A stretch of DNA of 64,000 nucleotides, taken from assembly GCF_002295065.1 (NCBI RefSeq), contig NZ_NSGG01000005.1, forward strand, positions 124,001 to 188,000, written 5' to 3'. Shown one piece after another: positions 12,053-19,935 of this stretch. The notes under the pieces are model-generated. The model made no database searches. It was not told where the DNA came from and saw only the letters and a program-made list of their open reading frames with translations. The DNA comes from Mesorhizobium sp. WSM3859. Its GTDB lineage: Bacteria > Pseudomonadota > Alphaproteobacteria > Rhizobiales > Rhizobiaceae. Numbering within the stretch: the first letter of the stretch is position 1; the number at the start of each line of letters is the position of its first letter. The position numbers were made by a program, and so were the translations under genes.

Positions 12053-13423
12053 ATGGACACCAAGCCCGCCCCCTTCGTGCCGCCGGCGCCCAAGCCGCGC
12101 ACTGAGCCGCCTTCGACGCTGGAGATGATGCGCATCGTCTACCGCAACCCGCTCGAATTGTGGGGCGAGCACACCTACAACGAACCCTGGGTTTCGGCGA
12201 ATGGTGTCGGCGGACATCTGATCGTCGCCAACGATCCCGGCCTCATCCGCCATGTGCTGATCGACAACGCCAGGAACTACAAGATGGCGACCGTGCGCCA
12301 GCTGATCCTGCGCCCGATCCTGCGCGATGGGCTGCTGACTGCCGAGGGCGAGGTCTGGAGACGCTCGCGCAAGGCGATGGCGCCGGTTTTCACGCCGCGC
12401 CACATCTTCGGTTTCGCGGCGCCGATGCTGAAGCGCACGCTGGAATTCGTCACCCGCTATGAAGCGGGCGGCACGACCGATGTCGCGCATGACATGACGC
12501 TGCTCACCTATGACATCCTGGCCGAGACGCTGTTTTCCGGCGAGATCGCCGGCGAGCCGGGCAGCTTCGCCAAGGAGATCGACCGCCTGTTCGAGACCAT
12601 GGGCCGCGTCGACCCGCTCGACCTGTTGCGCGCGCCCGAATGGCTGCCGCGCCTGACCCGCATTCGCGGACGCAAGACCATGGCCTATTTCCGCAACATC
12701 GTCGCCGGCACGGTGAGGATGCGCGAAGAACGGATGAAGCGCGACTCCGATGGCGTGCCGCAGGATTTTCTCACCCTTCTGCTGCGCGCCGAGGGACCGG
12801 ACGGGCTGACGCGCGCGGAAGTCGAGGACAACATCATCACGTTCATCGGCGCCGGTCATGAGACGACGGCACGGGCGCTGGGCTGGACGATCTATTGCCT
12901 GGCCGAGGCGCCCTGGGAGCGCGACAAGGTCGAGCAGGAGATCGACGCCGTGCTGGCGCGCGAGCCCGATCCGACCAAGTGGCTGGAGGCCATGCCGCTC
13001 ACCCGCGCCGCTTTCGAGGAGGCGCTCAGGCTCTATCCGCCGGCGCCTTCGATCAACCGCGAGCCGATCGAGTCGGAGACCTGGAACGGCCTCTACATTC
13101 CGAAATACGCCGCCGTGCTGGTGATGCCTTGGGTCGTGCACCGCCACAGAAAACTCTGGGACAGGCCGAACGCCTTCATGCCCGAGCGCTTCCACCCGGA
13201 AAACCGCGACAAGATCGACCGCTTCCAGTACCTGCCCTTCGGCGCCGGCCCGCGCGTCTGCATCGGCGCGAGCTTCGCCATGCAGGAGGCGATCATCGCG
13301 CTGGCGATCCTTTTGTCGCGCTTCCGCTTCGACGTGACCTCCGACACCAAGCCATGGCCGGTGCAAAAGCTCACCACGCAGCCGCAGGGCGGCCTGCCGA
13401 TGCAGGTCTCGCGTCGCGGCTGA
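12053..13423 (+). CDS. Cytochrome P450
   Basis: A 456-residue soluble P450. The I-helix oxygen-activation motif GAGHETT lies at about residue 266. The K-helix EXXR motif is EALRLYP, with PERF downstream. The heme loop FGAGPRVCIGASFAMQE places the axial cysteine at about residue 403. There is no N-terminal membrane anchor, but there is a proline-rich leader (PAPFVPPAPKPRTEPPS). The ATG at 12053 is chosen because GGAG stands 8 bp upstream; longer in-frame starts are possible. No ferredoxin or ferredoxin reductase is adjacent. The substrate is unknown; the general form resembles bacterial P450s acting on fatty acids or terpenoids. Confidence 0.92.
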   Translation: MDTKPAPFVPPAPKPRTEPPSTLEMMRIVYRNPLELWGEHTYNEPWVSANGVGGHLIVANDPGLIRHVLIDNARNYKMATVRQLILRPILRDGLLTAEGEVWRRSRKAMAPVFTPRHIFGFAAPMLKRTLEFVTRYEAGGTTDVAHDMTLLTYDILAETLFSGEIAGEPGSFAKEIDRLFETMGRVDPLDLLRAPEWLPRLTRIRGRKTMAYFRNIVAGTVRMREERMKRDSDGVPQDFLTLLLRAEGPDGLTRAEVEDNIITFIGAGHETTARALGWTIYCLAEAPWERDKVEQEIDAVLAREPDPTKWLEAMPLTRAAFEEALRLYPPAPSINREPIESETWNGLYIPKYAAVLVMPWVVHRHRKLWDRPNAFMPERFHPENRDKIDRFQYLPFGAGPRVCIGASFAMQEAIIALAILLSRFRFDVTSDTKPWPVQKLTTQPQGGLPMQVSRRG

Positions 13424-13425
13424 TC

Positions 13426-13529
13426 AGAGCAATTCCAGGAAAAGTGTGAAGCGGTTTTCCGTCCGGAATTGCGTCAAAAAATGAGAGATAGAGCGTTTCG
13501 CCGTTTCTCTGAATCGGTGAAACGCTCTA
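13426..13529 (+). repeat. Dispersed palindromic repeat, copy 2 (long form)
   Basis: The first module runs from GCAATTCC (about 13429) to GGAATTGC (about 13471), with inner AGGAAAAGTGTGAAGCGG and TTTTCCGTCC. The second module, about 13491-13528, is an inverted repeat GAGCGTTTC ... GAAACGCTC. The element starts 3 bp after the P450 stop, and its right end contains the stop codon of the convergent epimerase gene. It could form stem-loops at the ends of both transcripts. Confidence 0.85.
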
Positions 13530-14510
13530 GCGTTCGGCGATCGGCCGGCGCTGCTGGAACTGGCCGGCGGCGCGGAAGCGCCAGAGATAGCTGGGCAGGA
13601 TGGTGGCGATTGCCTGTGGCTGGATGCCCAGGCCGGTAAGCGTCCTGGCGGCCTTGGCGGCTTCGTCCGAAACGACGTTGTGCGCGCGCAACTGCAGCAC
13701 CTGGTCCTTGGTCAGCAACGGATTGGGCAGCAACTGAAGGATCGATGCCTGCAGGTTCGCCACCCACCACGGCACAGGCACCAGAAGCCGCCTGCGGTCG
13801 ATCACGGCAAGCATCTCCTCCATGCATTCCTTGAATGTCAGCACCTGCGGACCGCCGAGCTCATAGATCTGGCCGCCCTTGATCTTGCCGTCGACCGAGC
13901 GCGCGATCGCCTCGGCGACGTCGCCGACATACACCGGCTGGAATTTTGTCTGTCCGCCGCCAATCAGCGGCAGCACAGGCGAGAAGCGCGCCATGCCGGC
14001 GAAGCGGTTAAAGAAGCTGTCCTCCGGCCCGAAATTGATCGACGGGCGGAAGATGACGGCGTCCGCAATCGTATCGAACACTGCCTTCTCGCCGAGCGCC
14101 TTGGTGCGGGCATAGTCGGATGGGGAATTCAAATCGGCGCCGAGCGCCGAAATGTGGGTGAGGCCGGCGCCGACCGATCGTGCGGCCTCGGCAACGGCGC
14201 GCGCGCCGAAATCGTGCACGGCGCCGAATTTCTGGCGGCCGGTCTGATGCAGGATGGCGACCAGGTTGACGACATGGTCGGCGCCCTGCACGGCGCGGTC
14301 GACCGACCAGCGCACGCGCACATTGGCCTGCACCGGCTGGATCTGGCCGACATTGCCGAGCGGCTGCACGTGGCCGGCAAGGTCGGGCCGCCGGCAGGCG
14401 ACCCGGATGCGGTAGCCGCGCTTGGCAAGGGCGCGGACGACATGGCGACCGACGAAGCCCGAGCCGCCGAAAACGACGACGAGCTTGGGGGTCTGCAGGA
14501 TTTCGGTCAT
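13527..14510 (-). CDS. NAD-dependent epimerase/dehydratase, complex I NDUFA9-like
   Basis: A 327-residue atypical SDR. The Rossmann glycine motif is VVVFGGSGFVGRHVVRALAK near the N-terminus, and an SDYARTKALGEKAVF segment provides the YxxxK pair. The sequence resembles the bacterial NDUFA9/39-kDa complex I-type SDR proteins common in Rhizobiales; members are also annotated as NAD(P)H-binding or epimerase proteins. The ATG at 14510 is preceded by GGAG at 6 bp. Its stop lies inside the dispersed repeat. An IS element now stands about 150 bp upstream of the start, so its expression may be affected by transcription leaving the IS. Confidence 0.8.
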   Translation of the reverse strand: MTEILQTPKLVVVFGGSGFVGRHVVRALAKRGYRIRVACRRPDLAGHVQPLGNVGQIQPVQANVRVRWSVDRAVQGADHVVNLVAILHQTGRQKFGAVHDFGARAVAEAARSVGAGLTHISALGADLNSPSDYARTKALGEKAVFDTIADAVIFRPSINFGPEDSFFNRFAGMARFSPVLPLIGGGQTKFQPVYVGDVAEAIARSVDGKIKGGQIYELGGPQVLTFKECMEEMLAVIDRRRLLVPVPWWVANLQASILQLLPNPLLTKDQVLQLRAHNVVSDEAAKAARTLTGLGIQPQAIATILPSYLWRFRAAGQFQQRRPIAER

Positions 14511-14647
14511 GACTGGCTCCGCGCGAATGCTTGGCTGAAGCCGTTTCTTAATCCGTTTCTCGCCAAAGGCAAAGAGCGACCGGAGGTCGCCATCGCCCCG
14601 TTTTTGAACTTGCCCGGAATGCCGCTCCGCCGCGTTTGGAGAAAACA

Positions 14648-14658
14648 GAAAACCCCGC
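14648..14658 (-). terminator. Left half of a terminator hairpin split by the IS element
   Basis: GAAAACCCCGC at 14648-14658 is the exact complement of GCGGGGTTTTC at 16092-16102. Removing the IS and one copy of the 3-bp duplication joins them around a CGAA loop into an 11-bp stem bounded by A and T runs, a typical intrinsic terminator. See the matching right half. Confidence 0.8.
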
Positions 14659-14689
14659 CGAATGAACTGACCCCATAAAGTTGGACGGT

Positions 14690-15517
14690 TCATTGAGCTG
14701 GTGGATTTAAGGGCTGTGTCCTGTATTGCACAGGGCTCAGCCCTTTCAGTTTCAGTTTGATGCGGCGGTGGTTGTAATAGTCGATGTAGCGCATGATGGC
14801 CGTATCGAGACTTTGGACGGTTTCGAACCTTTCCGGATGGAAGAGTTCGGACTTGAGGGTGGCGAAGAAGCTCTCCATCGGTGCGTTGTCGAGGCAATTG
14901 CCTTTGCGTGACATGCTCTGAGCAAGGCCTCTGGCTTCCAGCCTGCGCTGGAATGCCGGCATCTGGTATTGCCATCCCTGATCGGAATGCAGGATCGGCC
15001 GTTCGTCCTCATCGAGCCGGGCAAGGGCTTTGGTCAGCATATTGTCCACCAGCTTGAACAGCGGCCTTCGTGAGGTTTCGAACGCGAGGATCTCGCCATT
15101 GTAGAGGTCCATGATGGGTGACAGGTAGAGCTTGTCGCCGGCCACGCTGAACTCCGTCACGTCGGTCACCCATTTGCGGTTGGCGCGCTCCGCGTTGAAC
15201 TTGCGCTGCAAGAGATCGGGAGCGGTCCGCCCAACCTCGCCCCTGTAGGAACGATACTTCTTCGGCCTGACCAGCGACTTCAAGCCCATCCCGGCCATCA
15301 GGCTCTGGACCGTCTTGTGATTGACGCGTTGACCCAACTGGCGCAGTTGCGCGGTCACCCGGCGATAGCCATAGCGGCCCTTGTGGCTGTCGAAGATGGC
15401 CTTGATCGCCTCCTTCAGCGCCGCATGGCGGTCTGGGCGCGAAGCTGCCTTTTGCCCGTAATAGAACGTGCTGCGCGGCAGCTTCGCCAGTTCGAGCAGG
15501 CCCTTAAGCGGATGCAA
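14690..15517 (-). CDS. IS3-family transposase OrfB (DDE integrase core)
   Basis: This frame encodes the catalytic part of the transposase. An HTH_21-like region (RSTFYYGQKAA ... HKGRYGYRRVTAQLRQLG) precedes the rve core with its acidic triad: D in WVTDVTEFSV, D in ILHSDQGWQYQ and E in APMESFFATLKSELF. The YRTQPLN C-terminus is typical. The only start-like codon is a TTG at 15517, and the open frame extends upstream to about 15580, where it overlaps orfA. Expression is therefore expected mainly as an OrfAB fusion by -1 frameshifting, with codons before the TTG (LNAGTRAQKAQAVQALRPL) belonging to the fusion. Confidence 0.93.
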   Translation of the reverse strand: MHPLKGLLELAKLPRSTFYYGQKAASRPDRHAALKEAIKAIFDSHKGRYGYRRVTAQLRQLGQRVNHKTVQSLMAGMGLKSLVRPKKYRSYRGEVGRTAPDLLQRKFNAERANRKWVTDVTEFSVAGDKLYLSPIMDLYNGEILAFETSRRPLFKLVDNMLTKALARLDEDERPILHSDQGWQYQMPAFQRRLEARGLAQSMSRKGNCLDNAPMESFFATLKSELFHPERFETVQSLDTAIMRYIDYYNHRRIKLKLKGLSPVQYRTQPLNPPAQ

Positions 15518-15522
15518 CGGCC

Positions 15523-16044
15523 TTAACGCCTGGACGGCTTGCGCTTTTTGGGCGCGTGTTCCTGCGTTAAGGCCTTCAGTTTTTTTAGGTAGGCGTTCTC
15601 CATCCGCAGCTGCTTCAGTTCGGCCAGCAGTTCTTCACGGCTTTTGGCCTCGTCACTGGCTGCAACAGGCACTGCGGGGGCCGGCGGCTTCGACATGGGG
15701 CGTCCTCTGGGACGTGGGCCGAGCGCCTCTATCCCGCCAGCATGATAGCGCTTCTCCCAGCCCGCCAGGCAACCGGCATTGCGGATATTGAACAGCGCCG
15801 CCGTCCGGCGATACGACAGGCCTTCCTTCCACATCCGCTCGAGCACGCACAGCTTGAACGCCGCGTCGTAACGACCGTATTTGCCAGACAGCCCGGCATC
15901 GCCATGCGCCTGGTACAGGCCAACCCACTTGCGGACAGTCGCCGCGTCAACTCCACGCTTCGACCCAGCACTCGCGTAGCTTTCATTCCCGCACAAATAG
16001 CTATCGACAACCGAGCGCTTGAAACGCGAACTGTGTTTGGACAT
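15523..16044 (-). CDS. IS3-family OrfA (helix-turn-helix DNA-binding subunit)
   Basis: A 173-residue basic protein with two helix-turn-helix segments (SYASAGSKRGVDAATVRKW and a second one at YRRTAALFNIRNAGCLAGW) and a C-terminal leucine-rich coiled coil (REELLAELKQLRMENAYLKK). The length equals that recalled for IS150 OrfA. The coiled coil ends at a run of seven A residues on the coding strand (complement of 15580-15586) within CTA AAA AAA CTG, a suitable slippery site for -1 frameshifting into orfB. Confidence 0.92.
   Translation of the reverse strand: MSKHSSRFKRSVVDSYLCGNESYASAGSKRGVDAATVRKWVGLYQAHGDAGLSGKYGRYDAAFKLCVLERMWKEGLSYRRTAALFNIRNAGCLAGWEKRYHAGGIEALGPRPRGRPMSKPPAPAVPVAASDEAKSREELLAELKQLRMENAYLKKLKALTQEHAPKKRKPSRR
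15580..15586 (-). promoter_or_regulatory. Programmed -1 ribosomal frameshift site of the IS
   Basis: Seven consecutive T on the plus strand (A7 on the coding strand) are read CTA AAA AAA CTG in the orfA frame. Slipping back one base gives AAA AAA ACT GAA GGC and continues without a stop into the OrfB frame (TEGLNAGTRAQKAQAV...). This matches the A-rich slippery heptamers known in IS3-family elements. Confidence 0.75.
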
Positions 16045-16091
16045 GCAAAACCCCCGAAGGTTGTGTCCAACTTTCGGGGGTCAGTTCAGAA

Positions 16092-16102
16092 GCGGGGTTT
16101 TC
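16092..16102 (-). terminator. Right half of the terminator split by the IS element
   Basis: GCGGGGTTTTC pairs exactly with 14648-14658. Before insertion the hairpin lay about 210 bp after the stop of the Ldh2-family gene on the minus strand and before the epimerase gene. It probably ended the minus-strand operon from 20751 to 16314. Confidence 0.8.
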
Positions 16103-16313
16103 CGGGCAGTTCCACGCCGAAACAGGGTCCAACGAGGCGGCCTGACCTGAGACGGTATCAAGGTGGCGTGAAGCAAGCACGCCCGCCCCCGCCCTGAACG
16201 CCCGGCGCGGCGCCGCCAGCCGCGAGCCGAACAGCCAACCAGGCGGCTCGCGGCGAGGGGTGCCGCGAATGTGTCGCGTCAGGTCGGGAAAAGGTTCAAT
16301 AGCGTTGGAAAAA

Positions 16314-17315
16314 TCAGGCCGAATAGCGCTCGGCAAACTCGGAGATGCGCTGCACGACCGCCCTGGACGTGGTGATGCCGCGCGCCTTTGCCTTCTCCGC
16401 GGCCTCGGCGCGCGAGCGTCCGGGGATGTGCACGCCATAGCGCCGCCGCAGCCGGTCGAGCTGGTCCTTCATGCGCTGCTCGAAATCCGGATCGAGCAGC
16501 TTGGGCTCGATGGCCAGAACAAAAAGGCCGGTGCCGGGGCTGTCAGGTCCGCCGGTGAACCAGGGCGCATCAAGCGACCAGTTCGCGCCGGAAATGCCGG
16601 CGGCCAGCACCTCGACCATCAAGGCGATGTTGGCGCCGCGCTGGCCGCCGAAGGCGAGCATCGCCCCCTTCATCGCCGCCGCCGGATCGGTGGTCGGATT
16701 GCCGCTGGCATCCAGCGCCCAGCCCTCGGGGATTTTCTTGCCGTCCTCGGCCGCCTTGCGGATGTTGACGAAGGCGGTGGCGCTCGACGACTGGTCGATG
16801 ACCAGCGGCGGCCCGTCGGCGGCGGGCGAGGCGAAGGACATCGGATTGGTGCAATAGACCGGCTTGATCGAGCCCGAGCCGGCAAGCACGGCCGGCCCGT
16901 TGGTGGCGGCGAAGGAGACCAGCCCCTGCTCGGCCAGCCGCCCGGTGAAATAGCCGAGCGCGCCGCATGTATAGGCGTTCTTCTGCGAGAAGATCGAGAC
17001 GCCGAACAATTTCGCCGCCTTGACCAGGTCGTCGATCGTGCGGTCGAAGCCGGTATGGGCAAGCCCGCCGCGCGCATCGGAAAGATAGACCGCGAGCGCC
17101 GGCCTTGTGATCACCGGATCGGCATTGCCGTCGATGCGGCCGGCTTCGAGCGCCTCAAGATAGTCGATGAAATGCGACAGGCCGACGGTCGACAGGCCCT
17201 CGGCTTCGGCTGCGATGATCGAAGCGGTCAGCGACTGCGCCGCCTCCTCATTGGCGCCCGCGCCGAGCGCCGCCATCCGGCATAGGCCTGTTGCCTGGTC
17301 GAGAGTGAGTTGCAT
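16314..17315 (-). CDS. Malate/L-lactate dehydrogenase (Ldh2) family oxidoreductase
   Basis: A 333-residue member of the PF02615 family, NAD(P)-dependent 2-oxoacid or cyclic-imine reductases with a fold unrelated to classical malate dehydrogenase. Signatures are AAEAEGLSTVGLSHFIDYLEA near residue 40, the TGFDRTIDDLVKAAKLFGVS helix, NPMSFASPAADGPPLVIDQS, and GQRGANIALMVEVLAAGISG. Family members include malate, ureidoglycolate and sulfolactate dehydrogenases and Dpk-type piperideine/pyrroline-2-carboxylate reductase. It is the last gene after a polar amino acid ABC importer and opposite an AruI-like decarboxylase, so reduction of a 2-oxo acid or cyclic imine from an arginine-like amino acid is a reasonable inference, not a demonstrated one. 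Confidence 0.85.
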   Translation of the reverse strand: MQLTLDQATGLCRMAALGAGANEEAAQSLTASIIAAEAEGLSTVGLSHFIDYLEALEAGRIDGNADPVITRPALAVYLSDARGGLAHTGFDRTIDDLVKAAKLFGVSIFSQKNAYTCGALGYFTGRLAEQGLVSFAATNGPAVLAGSGSIKPVYCTNPMSFASPAADGPPLVIDQSSSATAFVNIRKAAEDGKKIPEGWALDASGNPTTDPAAAMKGAMLAFGGQRGANIALMVEVLAAGISGANWSLDAPWFTGGPDSPGTGLFVLAIEPKLLDPDFEQRMKDQLDRLRRRYGVHIPGRSRAEAAEKAKARGITTSRAVVQRISEFAERYSA

Positions 17316-17328
17316 CAGGGCTGCTCCT

Positions 17329-17410
17329 GAGTGAGTAGGAAGTAGGGAGTAGTCAGTAGGGTAAAACCAGCAACCGGCCCACTACTCACCACTCACTATT
17401 CACTACTCAC
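17329..17410. repeat. GAGTAG-type short repeats forming an inverted pair
   Basis: The left part (17329-17361) holds tandem variants of GAGTAG/AAGTAG/CAGTAG; the right part (17380-17410) holds CACTACTCACCACTCACTAT and CACTACTCAC, roughly their complement. The two parts can fold into a long imperfect hairpin between the permease gene and the Ldh2 gene. It may lower expression of the last gene or stabilise the upstream transcript. Confidence 0.7.
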
Positions 17411-18220
17411 TTATCCGATCTTCACCGGAATCCGCGCCTCGATCCGGCTGAACACGAAGACCAGGATGCCGGTGATCGTCATATAGATCAGCGCCAGAAG
17501 CAGCAAAGGCTCATAGGTCAGGTAGGTGTCCTGGCGCACCTTGGAGGATACGGCGAAGATGTCGATGACGCTGATCGTCGCCACCAGCGGTGTCGACTTC
17601 AACTGCAGCACCGTTTCGCCGGTCAGCGTCGGCAGCGCCCGGTAGAAGGCCTGCGGCAGCCAGATGCGGCGGAAGATCTTCCAGCGGCTCATGCCGAAGG
17701 CGCGGGCGGCCTCCAGCTGTCCGCGCGGCACGCCGGCGAAGGCGCCGCGCATCACTTCGCCCTCATAGCCGGCGAAGGAGAAGGTCAGCGCCACGACGGC
17801 ATAGGGCCAGGCCTGCCTGAGATACGGCCAGAGCCACGATTGGCGGATCCACGGATATTGCGGGAAGATCGAGCCGAGGCCGTAATAGAGCAGCCAGAGC
17901 TGCAGGAGCAGCGGCGTTCCCCGAATGATGGTGCAGAAGACCTTGGCCGGTGCCGAGAACCAGATCGGTCCGCCGGCCTGGGCGAGCCCGAGCGGCACGG
18001 CCAGCGCGAAGCCCAGCGCGCAGGTGACGGCCAGGATCCACAGCGCCCGCCAGATGCCCATCAGGCCCATTTCCCAATATTGCGGCAGCCAGTCCCAACG
18101 CATGAAGAAGGCGGCGCAGAGGACCAGCCCCAAGGCGATCAGGATGAGCATGATGCGGTGCGGCTTCAGCCAGATCGAGGCGCGCGCCGCCATGTTGATC
18201 GCGGTGGCTTCGGCCGACAT
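17411..18220 (-). CDS. Polar amino acid ABC transporter permease (HisM type)
   Basis: A 269-residue inner membrane permease. After a soluble N-terminus it has five or more hydrophobic helices, a FCTIIRGTPLLLQLWLLYYG segment (the conserved HisM/GlnP-type RGTPLLxQL motif) and the EAA loop GQLEAARAFGMSRWKIFRRI that contacts the ATPase. It is paired with the upstream permease gene; the ATG at 18220 overlaps its stop (TGATG). With the binding protein and ATPase genes it makes a complete importer for a polar or basic amino acid. Confidence 0.9.
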   Translation of the reverse strand: MSAEATAINMAARASIWLKPHRIMLILIALGLVLCAAFFMRWDWLPQYWEMGLMGIWRALWILAVTCALGFALAVPLGLAQAGGPIWFSAPAKVFCTIIRGTPLLLQLWLLYYGLGSIFPQYPWIRQSWLWPYLRQAWPYAVVALTFSFAGYEGEVMRGAFAGVPRGQLEAARAFGMSRWKIFRRIWLPQAFYRALPTLTGETVLQLKSTPLVATISVIDIFAVSSKVRQDTYLTYEPLLLLALIYMTITGILVFVFSRIEARIPVKIG

Positions 18221-18912
18221 CAGCGCGCCTCCTTGACGGAGGGCATGCCGCGCCGCGACCAGGTCTCGACCCGGCCGATGAGCAGGTTGGAGAAGAGTGT
18301 CACTGCCAGGTAAAGCACGCCGGCGGCGACGTAGAAGAGCAGATAGGCCTTGGTGACACCGGCTGCCTGGCGCGTCGCCAGTGTCAGTTCGAAGAAGCCG
18401 ACGACGGCGAGCAACGCCGTGTCCTTGGTGGCGATCAGCCACAGATTGGCGAGGCCGGGGATGGCGAAAGGCAGCATCGCCGGCAGCGTGATGCGTCGCA
18501 GCATCAGGCCTGGCGGCATGCCGTAGGCGCGGGCGGCCTCGATCTGGCCTTGCGGGATGGCGAGGATGGCGCCGCGGATGACTTCGGTCGAATAGGCGCC
18601 CTGGACGAAACCCAGCACGAAAATGCCGGCCGCCAGCCCGCTGATGTCGACACGGCTATAGCCCATAGCCGCCAGCACCTGGTTGATGAGGTCGGTGCCG
18701 GCATAATAGAGCAGCAGGATCAGCACCAGTTCCGGCACCGCGCGGACCACCGTGGTGTAGACTGCCAGCAGATCGCGCGTCACCGGACCGCCATAGAGCT
18801 TGCCAAAGGCGCCGGCGGTGCCGATCAGCAGGCCGAGGCAGGTGGCGCCGATGGCGATCTCGAGCGAATGCAGCAACCCGACCAGCAGCGTGCCGCCCCA
18901 GCCGGGCGCCAC
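18220..18912 (-). CDS. Polar amino acid ABC transporter permease (HisQ type), start uncertain
   Basis: At least 230 residues with the family motifs VVRAVPELVLILLLYYAG and the EAA loop GQIEAARAYGMPPGLMLRRI. The given start is a GTG (coding for the M of MAPGWGGTLL) without a Shine-Dalgarno site. The frame stays open upstream for 32 more codons to a TGA at 19009-19011, and those codons read as plausible protein (WLASNPGAKLIDAFLPAS ...) but contain no ATG, GTG or TTG. Either translation starts at a rare codon, the true start is lost by a frameshift, or the GTG is right. It forms a heterodimer with the HisM-type permease. Confidence 0.85.
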   Translation of the reverse strand: MAPGWGGTLLVGLLHSLEIAIGATCLGLLIGTAGAFGKLYGGPVTRDLLAVYTTVVRAVPELVLILLLYYAGTDLINQVLAAMGYSRVDISGLAAGIFVLGFVQGAYSTEVIRGAILAIPQGQIEAARAYGMPPGLMLRRITLPAMLPFAIPGLANLWLIATKDTALLAVVGFFELTLATRQAAGVTKAYLLFYVAAGVLYLAVTLFSNLLIGRVETWSRRGMPSVKEAR

Positions 18913-19080
18913 GGGTGACAGGAGTTCGAAAATGCCGGCCGCGGAGGCCGGAAGAAAGGCGTCGATCAGCTTCGCCCCCGGATTGCTGGCAAGCCACTGA
19001 AGCCAAGGTCAGCGGCAGGCGTGCGTGGCAAGGATCGGGCATGGCGCGGACGCCATGCCCTCACTCATTTGCGAGAGGGT

Positions 19081-19878
19081 TCAGTTCGACTGCGTCGCGC
19101 CGCCATAGATGTCGAAGTCGAAATATTTCTTCGAGATCTCGTCATATTTGCCGTTGGAGCGGATCGCCTTGATGCCGGCATTGATCTTTTCCTTGAGCGC
19201 GGTGTCTTCCTTGCGCACGCCGGCGCCGACGCCCGGTCCAAGCACTTCGTCGTCCGGGGCCACCATGCCCTTCAGGTCGCAGCAGGCCTTGCCCTGGTCG
19301 GATTTCAGGAATTCGCCGAGCGCGATGGAATCGGCCTGCACCGCGTCGAGACGGCCGGCGGCCAGATCGTTGTTGGCTTCGTCCTGGGTCTGGTATTCCT
19401 TGATTTCCTGCGCGCCGGTGAAATGCTTCTTGGCGTAGACGGCATGCACAGTCGAGACCTGCACGCCGATAACCTTGCCCTTGAGATCGTCCGGCGCGGC
19501 GCCGAACTTCTGGTCCTTTGGTCCGATGATCGCGGTCGGGGTGTTGTAGTACTTGTCCGAGAAGTCGATCGTCTTCTCGCGCTCGGCGGTGATCGACATC
19601 GAGGAGACGATAAGGTCGATTTTCTTGGTGGTCAGCGCCGGAATGATGCCGTCCCAGGCGACCGGCGTGATGACGCAGTCGAGCTTCTCTTCGGCGCAGA
19701 CGGCGTCGATGAACTCGATTTCCCAGCCAACCCATTTGCCGCTGGCGTCGGGCGAGGTGAAGGGCGGGTAGGGTTCGGCGGCGACGCCGATCTTCACCTG
19801 CTCGGCCTTGGCCACGCCACCCATCGCCGCGACGCCGAGAAGCAGCGCGGCGGCGAAGGTCTTGAGAACAGTCTTCAT
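19081..19878 (-). CDS. Amino acid ABC transporter substrate-binding protein
   Basis: A 265-residue periplasmic binding protein of family 3. A Sec signal peptide occupies residues 1-25 (LKTFAAALLLGVAAMGGVAKA, cut before EQVKIG). The binding fold follows with AAEPYPPFTSPDASGKWVGW, EIEFIDAVCAE, VAWDGIIPALTTKKIDLIVS and SMSITAEREKTIDFSDKYY. The family binds basic amino acids, opines or glutamine; the aspartates and DGIIPAL segment are like arginine/ornithine/octopine types. Gene order on the minus strand is ATPase, this gene, two permeases, reductase. Confidence 0.92.
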   Translation of the reverse strand: MKTVLKTFAAALLLGVAAMGGVAKAEQVKIGVAAEPYPPFTSPDASGKWVGWEIEFIDAVCAEEKLDCVITPVAWDGIIPALTTKKIDLIVSSMSITAEREKTIDFSDKYYNTPTAIIGPKDQKFGAAPDDLKGKVIGVQVSTVHAVYAKKHFTGAQEIKEYQTQDEANNDLAAGRLDAVQADSIALGEFLKSDQGKACCDLKGMVAPDDEVLGPGVGAGVRKEDTALKEKINAGIKAIRSNGKYDEISKKYFDFDIYGGATQSN

Positions 19879-19935
19879 GTCAGGACTCCCAGTTTGTTGT
19901 TGTTCCCGGTTTTTCGCTCCGCTTGATGCCGGCCC

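Larger units (their letters stand above)
14663..16088 (-). mobile_element. Complete IS3-family (IS150-subgroup-like) insertion sequence
   Basis: The element is 1426 bp long. Its ends are 24-bp inverted repeats with two mismatches: 14663-14686 reads TGAACTGACCCC, AT, AAAGTTGGAC, and the complement of 16065-16088 reads the same with CG in place of AT. A 3-bp duplication GAA (14660-14662 and 16089-16091) flanks it. It carries two overlapping frames on the minus strand with a 173-codon OrfA, the IS150-type layout. An internal hairpin between IRL and the orfA start (about 16051-16080, CCCCCGAAGGTTG against CAACTTTCGGGGG) may block translation of transposase from transcripts that enter from outside. 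All parts look intact, so it may be active or a recent arrival. Confidence 0.95.

Noticed and set aside
11298..13423. FMN reductase as dedicated electron donor of the P450
   Set aside because: The genes are divergent, and this reductase family does not normally serve P450s; no ferredoxin is encoded nearby.
17329..17410. Possible CRISPR or attachment site in GAGTAG repeats
   Set aside because: Units are 6-8 bp, degenerate and without spacers or an integrase gene.
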